64,000 nucleotides of DNA, taken from Actinocatenispora sera. Its GTDB lineage: Bacteria > Actinomycetota > Actinomycetes > Mycobacteriales > Micromonosporaceae. This document shows positions 41,095-49,595 of this stretch, piece by piece (the stretch's first letter is position 1; each line of letters starts with the position of its first letter). Made by a program: the position numbers and the translations under genes. The notes below the pieces were generated by a model. It saw only the letters and a program-made list of their open reading frames with translations, ran no database searches and had not been told where the DNA came from. Where the stretch lies: the NCBI RefSeq assembly GCF_018324685.1, contig NZ_AP023354.1:2294001-2358000 (forward strand), in the 5' to 3' direction.

Positions 41095-42113
41095 CAGAAC
41101 TTGCCCGCGCGCTCGGTGAAATGGGTGGGCTTGTCCAGCAGCGGTCCGCCCTCCAGCAGCCAGGCCACGGTCCAGTCGAGCATCTCGGCCAGGCTGACGG
41201 ACGGGTAGCCGAACAGGCCGAAGCAGCGGGCCGCGTTGGACAGCAGCGCGGTGTCGGCCTCGGTACCGGCGAAGACCGGTTCGCGGTCGAGCCGGCGACC
41301 CAGCTCGGTGGCGAGCCAGCGCACCGAGGCGGTTTCCGGCCCGGTCACGTTGAGCACCAGCGGCGGCGTGGCCACGTGCGCCAGCGCGCTCAGCACGTAC
41401 CGGTTGGCGTCGCCCTGCCAGACGACGTTGACGGCGGCGTTGCCGAGCTGCACCGGTTCGCCGGCGCGGACCGCCCGGGCGATGTCGGTGAGCACCCCGT
41501 ACCGGCAGTCGATGGCGTAGTTGAGCCGGATGATCGCGAGCTTCGTGCCGGTCGCCGCCGCCTGGTGGGTCAGCACCCGCTCGCGCCCGAGGCAGGACTG
41601 CGCGTACTCGCCGACCGGGTCCGCCGCGACGGTCTCGTCGGCGCCGCCGGAGTGCAGCGGCACCAGCGGGTAGACGTTGCCGCTGGAGAACGCGACGAGG
41701 TTGGCGCCGGCGTAGCGCTGCGCCACCCGGCCCGGCAGGTACGTGTTGAGCGCCCAGGTGGTGGCCGCGTCGGCGGCGGTGCCGAACTTGCGGCCCACCA
41801 TGTACACCACGTTGGGCGCGTCCGGCAGGCCGGCGAGGGCGACCTCGTCGGTGAGGTCGGCGGCGACGGTGTGCACGCCGGCCTCGTCCAGCTCGGCCCG
41901 GGCCTGCTGGTCGGAGAACCGGGACACGGCGTGCACCCGGCGGTCGCCGGGCAGCCGCTCGAACGCCTCGGCGGCCATCCGGGCCAGGCTCACGCCCATC
42001 TTGCCGGCGGCGCCCAGCACGACCAGGTCGCCGTCGGTGCGGCCGAGCTGCTCGATGAGCCGGTCGTCCGGCTCGTGTACCCGGCGGGCGATCAGCGTGC
42101 GCAGCGCCGTCAT
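41094..42113 (-). CDS. NAD-dependent epimerase/dehydratase family protein
   Basis: A 339-residue extended-SDR protein: VVLGAAGKMGVSLARMA is the GxxGxxG cofactor loop, NVVYMVGRKFG, LVAFSSGNVYPLVP holds the Ser, and the catalytic pair is altered: GEYAQSCLGRER stands where YxxxK is expected (Tyr present, Lys replaced by Leu or Gly). A sugar epimerase or dehydrogenase acting on the imported substrate is likely. It is first in the leftward operon with DUF993 and the regulator. GGAGGAG lies 6 bases before the ATG. Confidence 0.82.
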   Translation of the reverse strand: MTALRTLIARRVHEPDDRLIEQLGRTDGDLVVLGAAGKMGVSLARMAAEAFERLPGDRRVHAVSRFSDQQARAELDEAGVHTVAADLTDEVALAGLPDAPNVVYMVGRKFGTAADAATTWALNTYLPGRVAQRYAGANLVAFSSGNVYPLVPLHSGGADETVAADPVGEYAQSCLGRERVLTHQAAATGTKLAIIRLNYAIDCRYGVLTDIARAVRAGEPVQLGNAAVNVVWQGDANRYVLSALAHVATPPLVLNVTGPETASVRWLATELGRRLDREPVFAGTEADTALLSNAARCFGLFGYPSVSLAEMLDWTVAWLLEGGPLLDKPTHFTERAGKF

Positions 42114-42201
42114 CGGTATCTCCTCCACTGCGGGCTGGGGAGGGCAGCTGGTTCCGGCGTCGGTCCCGAGCCCGCTCATCCCCAGGATAATGGCTGCGCC
42201 G

Positions 42202-42230
42202 AAAGTATCCGGAGCTAGACGGCGCGTCAA
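42202..42230 (-). promoter_or_regulatory. Promoter of the epimerase-DUF993-regulator operon
   Basis: Read leftwards, TTGACG (42230-42225), 17 bases, TACTTT (42207-42202). On the opposite strand GGATAATGGCTGCG just behind it resembles GATTATGGTCGCG in the operator at 33990-34019. Confidence 0.6.
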
Positions 42231-42265
42231 CGGGTCCCGCTCCACGGTCACTGTTGCCGCAGGTA

Positions 42266-42294
42266 TTGACCGCATCTCCGAGCCTGGCTATCTT
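42266..42294 (+). promoter_or_regulatory. Promoter of the sugar importer operon
   Basis: TTGACC (42266-42271), 17-base spacer, TATCTT (42289-42294), a strong consensus match with the same -35 as the propeller 1 promoter. Confidence 0.68.
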
Positions 42295-42311
42295 CATCGT
42301 GACTTCAGGCA

Positions 42312-42331
42312 CGACCGTAATTGATATGAGG
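42312..42331. promoter_or_regulatory. Candidate operator of the importer operon
   Basis: CGACCGTAATTGATATGAGG lies about 10 bases after the predicted transcript start. It joins the half-site CGACCGTAA (as at 34006-34014) with TAATTGATATGAGG (as at 34114-34131). A bound repressor would block early elongation. Confidence 0.5.
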
Positions 42332-42467
42332 GGTCGATCCTCTCGGGCCCGCGGGTCTTCGGCTGCGAGACCTCGCACCGGTGCTACCGGCCGCGCCGGT
42401 GGCCGACCACCGCGGCACCCGCTTCGACGCGGCCATCCCAGCGAGTCACGGACAGGGAGTGCAGGCA

Positions 42468-43733
42468 ATGCGAGTACGGGCAATGGCCGCGGCGCTGGTC
42501 GCGGGCGTGCTGGCGGTGACCGCCAGTGCATGCGGCTCGGGCTCGGACGCGAAGGTGCCGTCCGATCCGAGCAAGGTGTCCGGCACGGTCACCATGTGGA
42601 TCTACCCGATCAACGAGAAGATCGAGAACACCTGGTGGAAGTCGAGGGTCGCGGCCTTCGAGAAGAAGTACTCCAAGGTGAACGTCAAGGTCGTCGTCCA
42701 GCCGTGGGCGAACCGGGACGAGCAGCTGACCACCGCGATCGCCGGCGGCAAGGGCCCCGACGTGGTCTACCTGATCCCCGACCAGGTCCCGCAGTACGCC
42801 AACACCGGCGCGCTGGCCGACGTGTCCGACGTCGTCGCCAAGGACAAGGACTTCCGGCAGAACGCCCTGGACGCGATGAGCTACCAGGGCAAGCTGTACG
42901 GCGTACCGGTGCTGATGTCGGAGACGGGCACGGTCGCCAACAAGAAGGTTCTCGCCAAGGCCGGCATCGACGCGCCGCCGGCCACCTGGGACGAGGCGCT
43001 CGCCGACGGGGCCAAGCTGAAGAAGAAGGGCCTCTACCTCACCGACTACGTGGCCACCCCGGACGCCACCCTGAACCAGACCTTCTACCCGCTGCTGTGG
43101 CAGGCCGGCGGCAGCGTGCTGTCGTCCGACGGCAAGAAGGCGGCGTTCAACTCGCCGGCCGGGGTCAAGGCGCTGACGTTCGTCAAGACCCTGGTGGACA
43201 AGGGGTACGTGCCGAAGGACAGCCTGACCGTCACGCCGAAGCCGGACCAGAGCGTGCTGTGCACCAACAAGGCGGCGATGGGCTTCGCCAGCTCCACCGC
43301 CGAGGTCGGCATCTGCCCCGGGTACCAGGCGAGCGACTGGCAGGTTGCCGCACCGCTGAAGGAGACCAAGTCGGTCTCGTACGGCACGGTCGGCGGGCTG
43401 AGCGTGCTGTCCGGGTCGAAGAACGCGGCCGCCGCGAAGGCCTGGGTGCAGTGGATCAGCTCGGCCAGCCAGCTCAAGCAGTTCGACCTGGACCACGGCT
43501 ACTCGTCGCCGCGTACCTCGCAGGGCAACCTGATGGCCGACCAGCCGCTCGTGGGCGACAGCGAGAAGTACCTCGGCCAGATGAAGACCGGCGTCACCAA
43601 CGCCGCGGCCCCCCGGCAGCTGATGGACGTCGTCAAGCCGCACCTGCAGGCGGCGCTGCTCGGCAAGGTGAGCGTCAAGCAGGCGCTCGCCGACGCCGAG
43701 AAGGATGCGAACAAGCAACTCGCCCGGGGCTGA
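42468..43733 (+). CDS. Sugar ABC transporter substrate-binding lipoprotein (CUT1)
   Basis: A 421-residue solute-binding protein. The signal peptide ends in a lipobox (TASAC, lipidated Cys22). GTVTMWIYPINEK, WANRDEQLTTAIAGGKGPDVVYL, YQGKLYGVPVLMSETG and ASDWQVAAPLKETKS are the MalE/UgpB-type pattern. It captures a carbohydrate outside the membrane for the two permeases that follow. No ATPase gene is nearby, so a shared MsiK-type ATPase is expected, as is usual for CUT1 systems of actinomycetes. Confidence 0.93.
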   Translation: MRVRAMAAALVAGVLAVTASACGSGSDAKVPSDPSKVSGTVTMWIYPINEKIENTWWKSRVAAFEKKYSKVNVKVVVQPWANRDEQLTTAIAGGKGPDVVYLIPDQVPQYANTGALADVSDVVAKDKDFRQNALDAMSYQGKLYGVPVLMSETGTVANKKVLAKAGIDAPPATWDEALADGAKLKKKGLYLTDYVATPDATLNQTFYPLLWQAGGSVLSSDGKKAAFNSPAGVKALTFVKTLVDKGYVPKDSLTVTPKPDQSVLCTNKAAMGFASSTAEVGICPGYQASDWQVAAPLKETKSVSYGTVGGLSVLSGSKNAAAAKAWVQWISSASQLKQFDLDHGYSSPRTSQGNLMADQPLVGDSEKYLGQMKTGVTNAAAPRQLMDVVKPHLQAALLGKVSVKQALADAEKDANKQLARG

Positions 43734-43829
43734 CCCGGCTCGCCGCCGCCCGGAGCACCATTCCGGGCGGCGGCGTCCGCACGAGGTCGCGACGCCCTGC
43801 TGCCGGGGCCGCTGAGAACAGGAGCGCAC

Positions 43830-44759
43830 ATGACGACGCAGACCGCGCCGCGCACCGAGCCGGCCGGCACCGGCCGGCCCGCGCGAGCGTCTCGCTGGAG
43901 CCGGATGCGACGGTCGGGCAGCGGGATAGCGCTGCTGTTCGTCGCGCCGTACCTGCTGCTGTTCCTGGTCTTCCGGATCGGCCCGACGCTCGCCGGGATG
44001 GCGCTGAGCCTGGCGAAGTACCAGATCACCGGGATCGTCGAGTGGCGCGGGCTGTCGAACTTCCAGCGGCTGTTCACCGACGACCTGTTCTGGAACGCGC
44101 TGCGGGTGACCGTGGTGTACACGGTGATCGCGGTGCCGCTGACGCTGATCGTGGCGCTGGTGATGGCGCAGCTGTCGGCCCGCTCGATCCGCGGCATCCG
44201 GGTCTACCGGGCGCTGTACTTCCTGCCGGTGATCACCAGCCTGGTCACCAGCGGCGTGATCTGGCAGTGGCTGTACGCCGAGCACGGCCCGCTGAACGGG
44301 CTGTTCGGCCTGCTCGGCATCGGGCCGGTGCCGTGGCTGTCGTCGGGTGCGGCGGTGCTGCCGTCGCTGTCGCTGCTCAGCGTCTGGACCCGGTTCGGCT
44401 ACGACATGCTGATCCTGCTGGCCGGGCTGCTCGCGATCCCGAAGGAGTACACCGAGGCGGCGATGCTCGACGGTGCCTCGGCCTGGCAGAGGTTCTGGCA
44501 CATCACCCTGCCGCAGCTCAAGCCGGCGATGTTCTTCGTGGTGATCCTGGAGATCGTGCAGTCGTTCCAGGTCTTCGACGTCATCTACGTGATGACCGGT
44601 GGCGGCCCGGTGCGATCCAGCTACTCGCTGGTGTTCTTCGTGTACGACCAGGGCTTCCACTACTTCGACTTCGGTTACGCCAGCGCCGCCGGCGTGGTGC
44701 TGTTCGCCATCACCCTCGTCGTGTCGCTCGTGCAGCGGCGCCTGTTCCGGGAGGACTGA
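43830..44759 (+). CDS. Sugar ABC transporter permease (MalF-like)
   Basis: A 309-residue inner-membrane permease with six helices. LLFVAPYLLLFLVFRIGPT starts helix 1, and the EAA loop for ATPase contact is EYTEAAMLDGASAWQRFWHITLPQL. It lies 96 bases after the binding-protein gene with AACAGGAG before the ATG, and 3 bases before its partner. Confidence 0.94.
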   Translation: MTTQTAPRTEPAGTGRPARASRWSRMRRSGSGIALLFVAPYLLLFLVFRIGPTLAGMALSLAKYQITGIVEWRGLSNFQRLFTDDLFWNALRVTVVYTVIAVPLTLIVALVMAQLSARSIRGIRVYRALYFLPVITSLVTSGVIWQWLYAEHGPLNGLFGLLGIGPVPWLSSGAAVLPSLSLLSVWTRFGYDMLILLAGLLAIPKEYTEAAMLDGASAWQRFWHITLPQLKPAMFFVVILEIVQSFQVFDVIYVMTGGGPVRSSYSLVFFVYDQGFHYFDFGYASAAGVVLFAITLVVSLVQRRLFRED

Positions 44760-44762
44760 CCG

Positions 44763-45605
44763 GTGTCCACTGTGGAGCGAGTCGCCCGGAAGCCGCGCCG
44801 CAACAGGCGGCGGCTGTGGGCGCACCTGCCGCTGGCGATCGTCGCGGTCGCGACGATCTTCCCGTTCTACGTGATGATCGTGCTGTCGCTGCGCAAGGGG
44901 CAGTCGCTGTCGCTGCCGGACGCGCTGCTGCCGTTCCACGTCAACTTCGGCGCGTACGCCGACGTGCTGGCGCACGCGCAGGTGGTGCGCTGGATGCTCA
45001 ACACCGCCGCGTACTCGGTGCTCAGCGTCGTGCTGGTGCTCGTGTTCGCGTCGTTCGCCGCGTACGCGTTCGCGAAGAAGCGGTTCTTCGGCCGCAACGC
45101 GATGTTCTGGACGCTGCTCGCCACGCTCATGGTGCCCTACCATCTGACGCTGATCCCGCAGTTCATCCTGATCTCCCGGATGGACGGGCTGGACACGCTG
45201 TGGGGCCTGATCGTGCCGACGCTGGCGAACACCCAGGCGCTGTTCCTGATGCGGCAGTTCATCATGGGCATCCCGGACGAGCTGATCGAGGCGGCCCGGA
45301 TCGACGGTGCCGGTGAGATCCGGTTGTTCTGGCAGATCGTGCTGCCGCAGACCAAGCCGATCCTCGCCACGCTCGGCGTGTTCGTGTTCCTGTGGCACTG
45401 GAACGACTTCCTCTGGCCGCTGGTCGCCACCCGCTCGCCGGACCACTACGTGCTCACCGTCGGCCTCAACAGCCTGCAGGCGCAGGACTCGTCGTTGACG
45501 GTGACGATGGCCGGCGCGGTGCTGACGTTCCTGCCGATCCTGCTCGTCTACGTGCTGCTGCAGCGGTACTTCGTGCGCGGCGTGACGATGAGCGGGCTGA
45601 AGTGA
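44763..45605 (+). CDS. Sugar ABC transporter permease (MalG-like)
   Basis: A 280-residue permease, second half of the CUT1 channel: LAIVAVATIFPFYVMIVLSL, the EAA loop DELIEAARIDGAGEIRLFWQI followed by LPQTKPILA, and the MalG-type end RYFVRGVTMSGLK. GTG start 3 bases after the preceding stop; its own stop overlaps the oxidoreductase start (GTGA). Confidence 0.94.
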   Translation: MSTVERVARKPRRNRRRLWAHLPLAIVAVATIFPFYVMIVLSLRKGQSLSLPDALLPFHVNFGAYADVLAHAQVVRWMLNTAAYSVLSVVLVLVFASFAAYAFAKKRFFGRNAMFWTLLATLMVPYHLTLIPQFILISRMDGLDTLWGLIVPTLANTQALFLMRQFIMGIPDELIEAARIDGAGEIRLFWQIVLPQTKPILATLGVFVFLWHWNDFLWPLVATRSPDHYVLTVGLNSLQAQDSSLTVTMAGAVLTFLPILLVYVLLQRYFVRGVTMSGLK

Positions 45606-46519
45606 GCGCCGCCGTGCGGATCGGTCTCGTCGGGACCGAGAGCTCGCACGTCGACCACCTCGTGCGGTACTGCAATGCCGAGCACCGCGCCGGCCCCGCC
45701 CGGGTGGTCGCGGTCGCCCCGGCCACACCGGACGAGCAGGTACGCGACCTGGGCATCGACCGGGTCGTCGGGGCGCCGGAGGAGCTGCTCGGGCTGGTCG
45801 ACGCGGTGGTGATCGCCGACCGGGACGCGCGCCGGCACGCCGGGCAGGCGCTGCCGTTCCTGACCGCCGGGCTGCCGACGCTGGTGGACAAGCCGTTCGC
45901 GGCCGATCTCGCGGACGGCGAGGCGATGCTCGCCGCCGCGCGGCGGCACGGTGCGCCGCTCACCTCGTACTCGGCGCTGCGCTGGCATCCGGCCCTCGCC
46001 ACCGTGACCCGGCCCGAGCCGCGCGCGGTGGTGACCACCGGCCCGGCCGACCCGGCCAGCCCGTACGCCGGGATCCACTTCTACGGCACCCATCCGGTCG
46101 AGCTGGCGCTGCTGCTCGCGCCCGGCGAGATCGGGCCGGTGCAGGTGGCGACGGGCGACGGGATCGTCGTCGCCCACGCGGTCGTCGGCGGTACCGCGGT
46201 GACCGTCCAGTTCGTCGCGCCGGCCGAGCAGCCGGTGCCGTTCCACGTGCAGGTGACCGGCGCTGCGGAGGTCGTCGGTACCGCACTGGAACTGGGCCCG
46301 GACTACCTGCATCCGGGCCTGGACGCGTTCTTCGCGATGGTCCGTACCGGGACCCCACCGGTGCGGCTCGACGACCTGCTGCGACCGGTCCGGTTCCTCG
46401 CCCCGGTCGCGCACCACCTGGCAGCGCCGGGATCCGGTACGGCATCCACTCCGGTACGGACCCCGGATCCGGTGCCGCCCCGGAACACAGCACCGCCCCG
46501 GAACGCAGCACAGCCCTGA
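45602..46519 (+). CDS. Gfo/Idh/MocA-family oxidoreductase
   Basis: A 305-residue NAD(P)-dependent sugar/cyclitol dehydrogenase: VRIGLVGTESSHVDHLVRYC (Rossmann start, atypical for lacking GxGxxG), DAVVIADRDARRHAGQAL, LPTLVDKPFAADLADGEAML with the family EKP-like Lys (here DKP), and HFYGTHPVELALLLAPG with the catalytic His. It likely oxidises the imported sugar. The C-terminal 25 residues are low-complexity Pro/Thr/Arg. Coupled to the permease gene by GTGA. Confidence 0.85.
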   Translation: MSAAVRIGLVGTESSHVDHLVRYCNAEHRAGPARVVAVAPATPDEQVRDLGIDRVVGAPEELLGLVDAVVIADRDARRHAGQALPFLTAGLPTLVDKPFAADLADGEAMLAAARRHGAPLTSYSALRWHPALATVTRPEPRAVVTTGPADPASPYAGIHFYGTHPVELALLLAPGEIGPVQVATGDGIVVAHAVVGGTAVTVQFVAPAEQPVPFHVQVTGAAEVVGTALELGPDYLHPGLDAFFAMVRTGTPPVRLDDLLRPVRFLAPVAHHLAAPGSGTASTPVRTPDPVPPRNTAPPRNAAQP

Positions 46520-46566
46520 TGCGGCTCCGCCGCTGGGCGGAGCCATGCTTCCGAGAAGGGATCACC

Positions 46567-48840
46567 GTGCGAAGACTCCGCCTCGTCCCCCTCGTACTCA
46601 CCCTGCTCGCGCCGCTCCTGCTCGCGGGCGCCGCACACGCCGCGCCCGCCGCACCGGCCGGCGGCACCGATCCGGTGCAGGACCTCGGTACCCCGCTCAC
46701 CTCGCTGACGGTGATGCAGGGCGCGGTCGGCCACGAGCCGGACGGCTCCGACGTCATCTACGCGGTGCCGGCCGGCGAGAACGCCGAACTCAACGTCGTC
46801 GACGTGCACAGCCGGACGTTGAAGCGGGCGATCCCGCTGCCCGGCGCGGCCGGCGCGTGGGCGATCACCGTCGCCACCGACGGCAGCGTCTACGTCGGCA
46901 GCTACTCCAACGCGCACCTCTACCGGTACACCCCGGCCGACGGCACGGTCGCCAATCTCGGCCAGCCGATTCCCGGCGAACAGTTCCTCTACGGGCTGAC
47001 CGCCGGCGACGACGGCACCGTGTACGGCGGCACCTACCCGCACGCGCACGCGTTCCGCTACGACCCGGCGGACGGCAAGGTCACCGACTACGGCTCGCTG
47101 GACGACGTGCAGCAGTACGCCCGCTCCGCCGCGTACGACCCGGACGACCGGGCGCTGTTCGTCGGGCTGGCGACGCCGAAGGCGCGGCTGCTGCGCATCG
47201 ACGTCGACTCCGGTGCGGTGACCGAGCTGACCCCGGACGATCTCACCGGCACCGAGTTCTCCGACCTGAGCTACGCGGGCGGCCGGGTGTTCGGCAACGA
47301 CCACGGGCAGCTCGTGGTGTTCGACGCGAAGACCGGCCAGCAGGTGCACTTCACCGACCCGTCCGGTACCTCGGTGCGCGAGTTCCCGCTGTCCGGGCGG
47401 GGCGTCTCGCCGGCGCGGGACGGCGGCGTCTGGTTCACCACCAGCACCCTGCACCTGATCCGGTACGACCTGGCCACCGACACGCTGACCGACAGCGGCG
47501 TGCGGGTCACCCGCGGCGCGGGCATCGGGTACGGCTGGGTCGACGACCCGACCGGCCCCGCCCTGTACGGCCTGGCCGGCAACTACTCCGCCGGCACGTT
47601 CCGGTTCGACCCGGCCACCAAGGGGCTGACCCAGTGGTCCTCGCCGCTGCGGTACGTGCCGGTGCCGCTGATGAACGTGCTGCCGGACCCGACCGACGGC
47701 ACCGTGCTGGTGGACGCGTTCCTGAACGGCTCGGCCGGCGCGTACGACCCGGCGACCGGGAAGACGACCGCCGCGCCGCGGCTGGGCCAGGTCGAGGACT
47801 GGGCCTGGGGCGACGACGGCAAGGTCTACTTCGGCATCTACCCGTACGGCCAGCTGTCGGTGTGGGATCCGCACGCGCCGGCCGGCGCCGACAACCCGCG
47901 CACGCTGTTCGCCCTGGTCGACAGCGACGAGCAGAACCGCCCGGTGGCGGTGGTACCGCACGGGCGGCAGGTCTACGTCGGCACCACCCCGGGCTACGGC
48001 GTGTACGGCGGGGCGCTGAGCGTCTACGACCTGGACACCGGCGACCTCGCCGTGCACCGCGACATCGTGCCCGACCAGACCGTGGCGTCGCTGCTGCCGG
48101 TCGGCGACGTGGTGTGGGGCGGCTCCAGCATCGACGGCGGCCAGGGCACCGAGCCCAAGGCCACCGAGGCGAAGCTGTTCCGCTACGACCCGGCGACCGG
48201 CACCAGGACCGCCGAGTACACCCCGGTACCGGGCGCAGAGAGCATCACCGCACTGACCGTCGGGCCCGATCACGACCTGTGGGGTCTCGCCGACGGCACC
48301 GTTTTCGGGTTCGACCCGGACACGCACGCTGTGGTCCGCCGCATTCCGGTGTTCACCGGCGGTACCGGCGCCCAGGACGGCGCGCTGGTCTGGCGCGACG
48401 GCATGCTGTACGGGGTGTCCGGCGGCCGGCTGTTCGTGGTCGACTCGCTCGCCGGCACCGCGCAGGTACTGCGCTCGAGCGGGCTGCTGCGGCTGGCGCC
48501 GGCCGCCGACGGCACGATGTACACGCTGCTGCAGCCGGAAGGCAGCGTCGACCGCACCCATCTCGCCGCCTTCACCCCGCCCGCCGACGCCTGCCCGAAC
48601 TCCGACCTGCGCGGCACGGTCTGGGCCGGCGAAGTGGACAGCGGCGTACCCAACCGGTTCGTCGGCGACGGCTGCACCCTCACCGACCGGCTGCCCGACC
48701 CGACCGCGCACTGGCCCAGCCACGGCAGCTACGTCTCCGCCGTCACCAAGGCGGTGGACACGCTGGTACGCAACGGATCCGTCACCGACGACCAGGGCGA
48801 CGCGATCGTCTCCGCCGCCGGTCGATCCACAGTGGACTGA
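46567..48840 (+). CDS. Secreted beta-propeller protein 3 with C-terminal WxxHGxYV domain
   Basis: A 757-residue exported protein. Signal peptide RRLRLVPLVLTLLAPLLLAG to AHAA, then propeller blades homologous to proteins 1 and 2 (GSVYVGSYSNAHLYRYTPADG, TVYGGTYPHAHAFRYDPADG, KVYFGIYPYGQLSVWDP). After residue 670 a distinct module begins: CPNSDLRGTVWAGEVDSG, then DPTAHWPSHGSYVSAVTKAV and DDQGDAIVSAAGRS, a C-terminal element seen on various secreted actinobacterial proteins. GTG at 46567 follows GAAGGGA; it ends the importer operon, directly tying the propellers to the transporter. Confidence 0.82.
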   Translation: MRRLRLVPLVLTLLAPLLLAGAAHAAPAAPAGGTDPVQDLGTPLTSLTVMQGAVGHEPDGSDVIYAVPAGENAELNVVDVHSRTLKRAIPLPGAAGAWAITVATDGSVYVGSYSNAHLYRYTPADGTVANLGQPIPGEQFLYGLTAGDDGTVYGGTYPHAHAFRYDPADGKVTDYGSLDDVQQYARSAAYDPDDRALFVGLATPKARLLRIDVDSGAVTELTPDDLTGTEFSDLSYAGGRVFGNDHGQLVVFDAKTGQQVHFTDPSGTSVREFPLSGRGVSPARDGGVWFTTSTLHLIRYDLATDTLTDSGVRVTRGAGIGYGWVDDPTGPALYGLAGNYSAGTFRFDPATKGLTQWSSPLRYVPVPLMNVLPDPTDGTVLVDAFLNGSAGAYDPATGKTTAAPRLGQVEDWAWGDDGKVYFGIYPYGQLSVWDPHAPAGADNPRTLFALVDSDEQNRPVAVVPHGRQVYVGTTPGYGVYGGALSVYDLDTGDLAVHRDIVPDQTVASLLPVGDVVWGGSSIDGGQGTEPKATEAKLFRYDPATGTRTAEYTPVPGAESITALTVGPDHDLWGLADGTVFGFDPDTHAVVRRIPVFTGGTGAQDGALVWRDGMLYGVSGGRLFVVDSLAGTAQVLRSSGLLRLAPAADGTMYTLLQPEGSVDRTHLAAFTPPADACPNSDLRGTVWAGEVDSGVPNRFVGDGCTLTDRLPDPTAHWPSHGSYVSAVTKAVDTLVRNGSVTDDQGDAIVSAAGRSTVD

Positions 48841-48846
48841 TCCCCT

Positions 48847-48883
48847 GGTGGCATCGGCGAGCTGCCCGCCCGCCGGTGCCACC
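48847..48883 (+). terminator. Intrinsic terminator of the importer/propeller operon
   Basis: GGTGGCATCGGCG pairs with CGCCGGTGCCACC (13 bp with one G-T pair, 11-base loop), 6 bases after the stop codon. Confidence 0.65.
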
Positions 48884-48963
48884 ACGCGGTGGTGATCGGC
48901 GTGCCTTCTCGTTTCCGGCGCGCATTTCCTGGACACGACGCCGATCGCTCGTCTGCAGGTCGC

Positions 48964-49551
48964 CTACCGCCGATGCGCTGGCGTGTCTGGGCACTTACCG
49001 GCCACTCGGTGAGCGAAGGCCGGCGCACCGCACTTGGCGAGATTCTGGAGAAGCTCGGGTACCGGGATCGCGGGTTTGCCCGCCTTGCCGGTGTCGGCGC
49101 TCTGCTCTCGAATGACCGATGTCACCGTTTGCGGCGCCAGATCGAACTGATGCAGAAGAAAGTCATCCGGGTCCAGGCACTCGATGTGGAGGGGGGCGCA
49201 CGCCGATGTTGGGAAACCGTTCCGATCGTCGCTGACGATCACGTCCGCGCGCCCAACCACCGCCGCCGCCAGTACGTGTCGGTCTTTCGCGTTGTTCTCC
49301 ATGCTGTTCACGATCGGCTCGTAGCCCTCGACGAGGGCATCGTCGAATGCGGCGTTCATGCACCGGAACATGTGGTCGATGCTGGACTCGGTGGCAGTCG
49401 GTGCGAGTTCGAGGATGTGACGTCTGGTTTCGTCCAGGATGCTGGCAGACCACAGTGGTCGATACAAACCTGCCTCCGCGATGCGCAAGAGCGTGTCGCG
49501 GAGGCAGCTAGGAATCAGGACGTTCGCGTCTAGCAGGGCGGAGAAAGGCAC
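48964..49551 (-). CDS. PIN-domain toxin
   Basis: A 195-residue PIN-like ribonuclease: FSALLDANVLIPSCLRDTLLRIAEAGLYRPLWS carries the first Asp (LLDANVL), SASILDETRRHI the Glu, ENNAKDRHVLAAAVVGRADVIVSDDRNGFP the C-terminal Asp residues (KDRHV and VSDDRNGF). All acidic sites are present. With the helix-turn-helix gene 44 bases upstream it forms a toxin-antitoxin-like pair. The region is less GC-rich than its neighbours, which fits acquisition. GTG start without a good ribosome site. Confidence 0.83.
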   Translation of the reverse strand: MPFSALLDANVLIPSCLRDTLLRIAEAGLYRPLWSASILDETRRHILELAPTATESSIDHMFRCMNAAFDDALVEGYEPIVNSMENNAKDRHVLAAAVVGRADVIVSDDRNGFPTSACAPLHIECLDPDDFLLHQFDLAPQTVTSVIREQSADTGKAGKPAIPVPELLQNLAKCGAPAFAHRVAGKCPDTPAHRR

Positions 49552-49595
49552 TCAGGTAGGTTATTCGTCCTACGGGGCGTTCTGCTGGAAGCGGA

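Larger units (their letters stand above)
42114..42467. other. Divergent control region between epimerase operon and importer operon
   Basis: The 354-base gap holds two back-to-back strong promoters (42202-42230 leftward, 42266-42294 rightward), operator-like sequences next to both, and a 165-base leader for the importer genes. No small gene was found. Confidence 0.65.
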
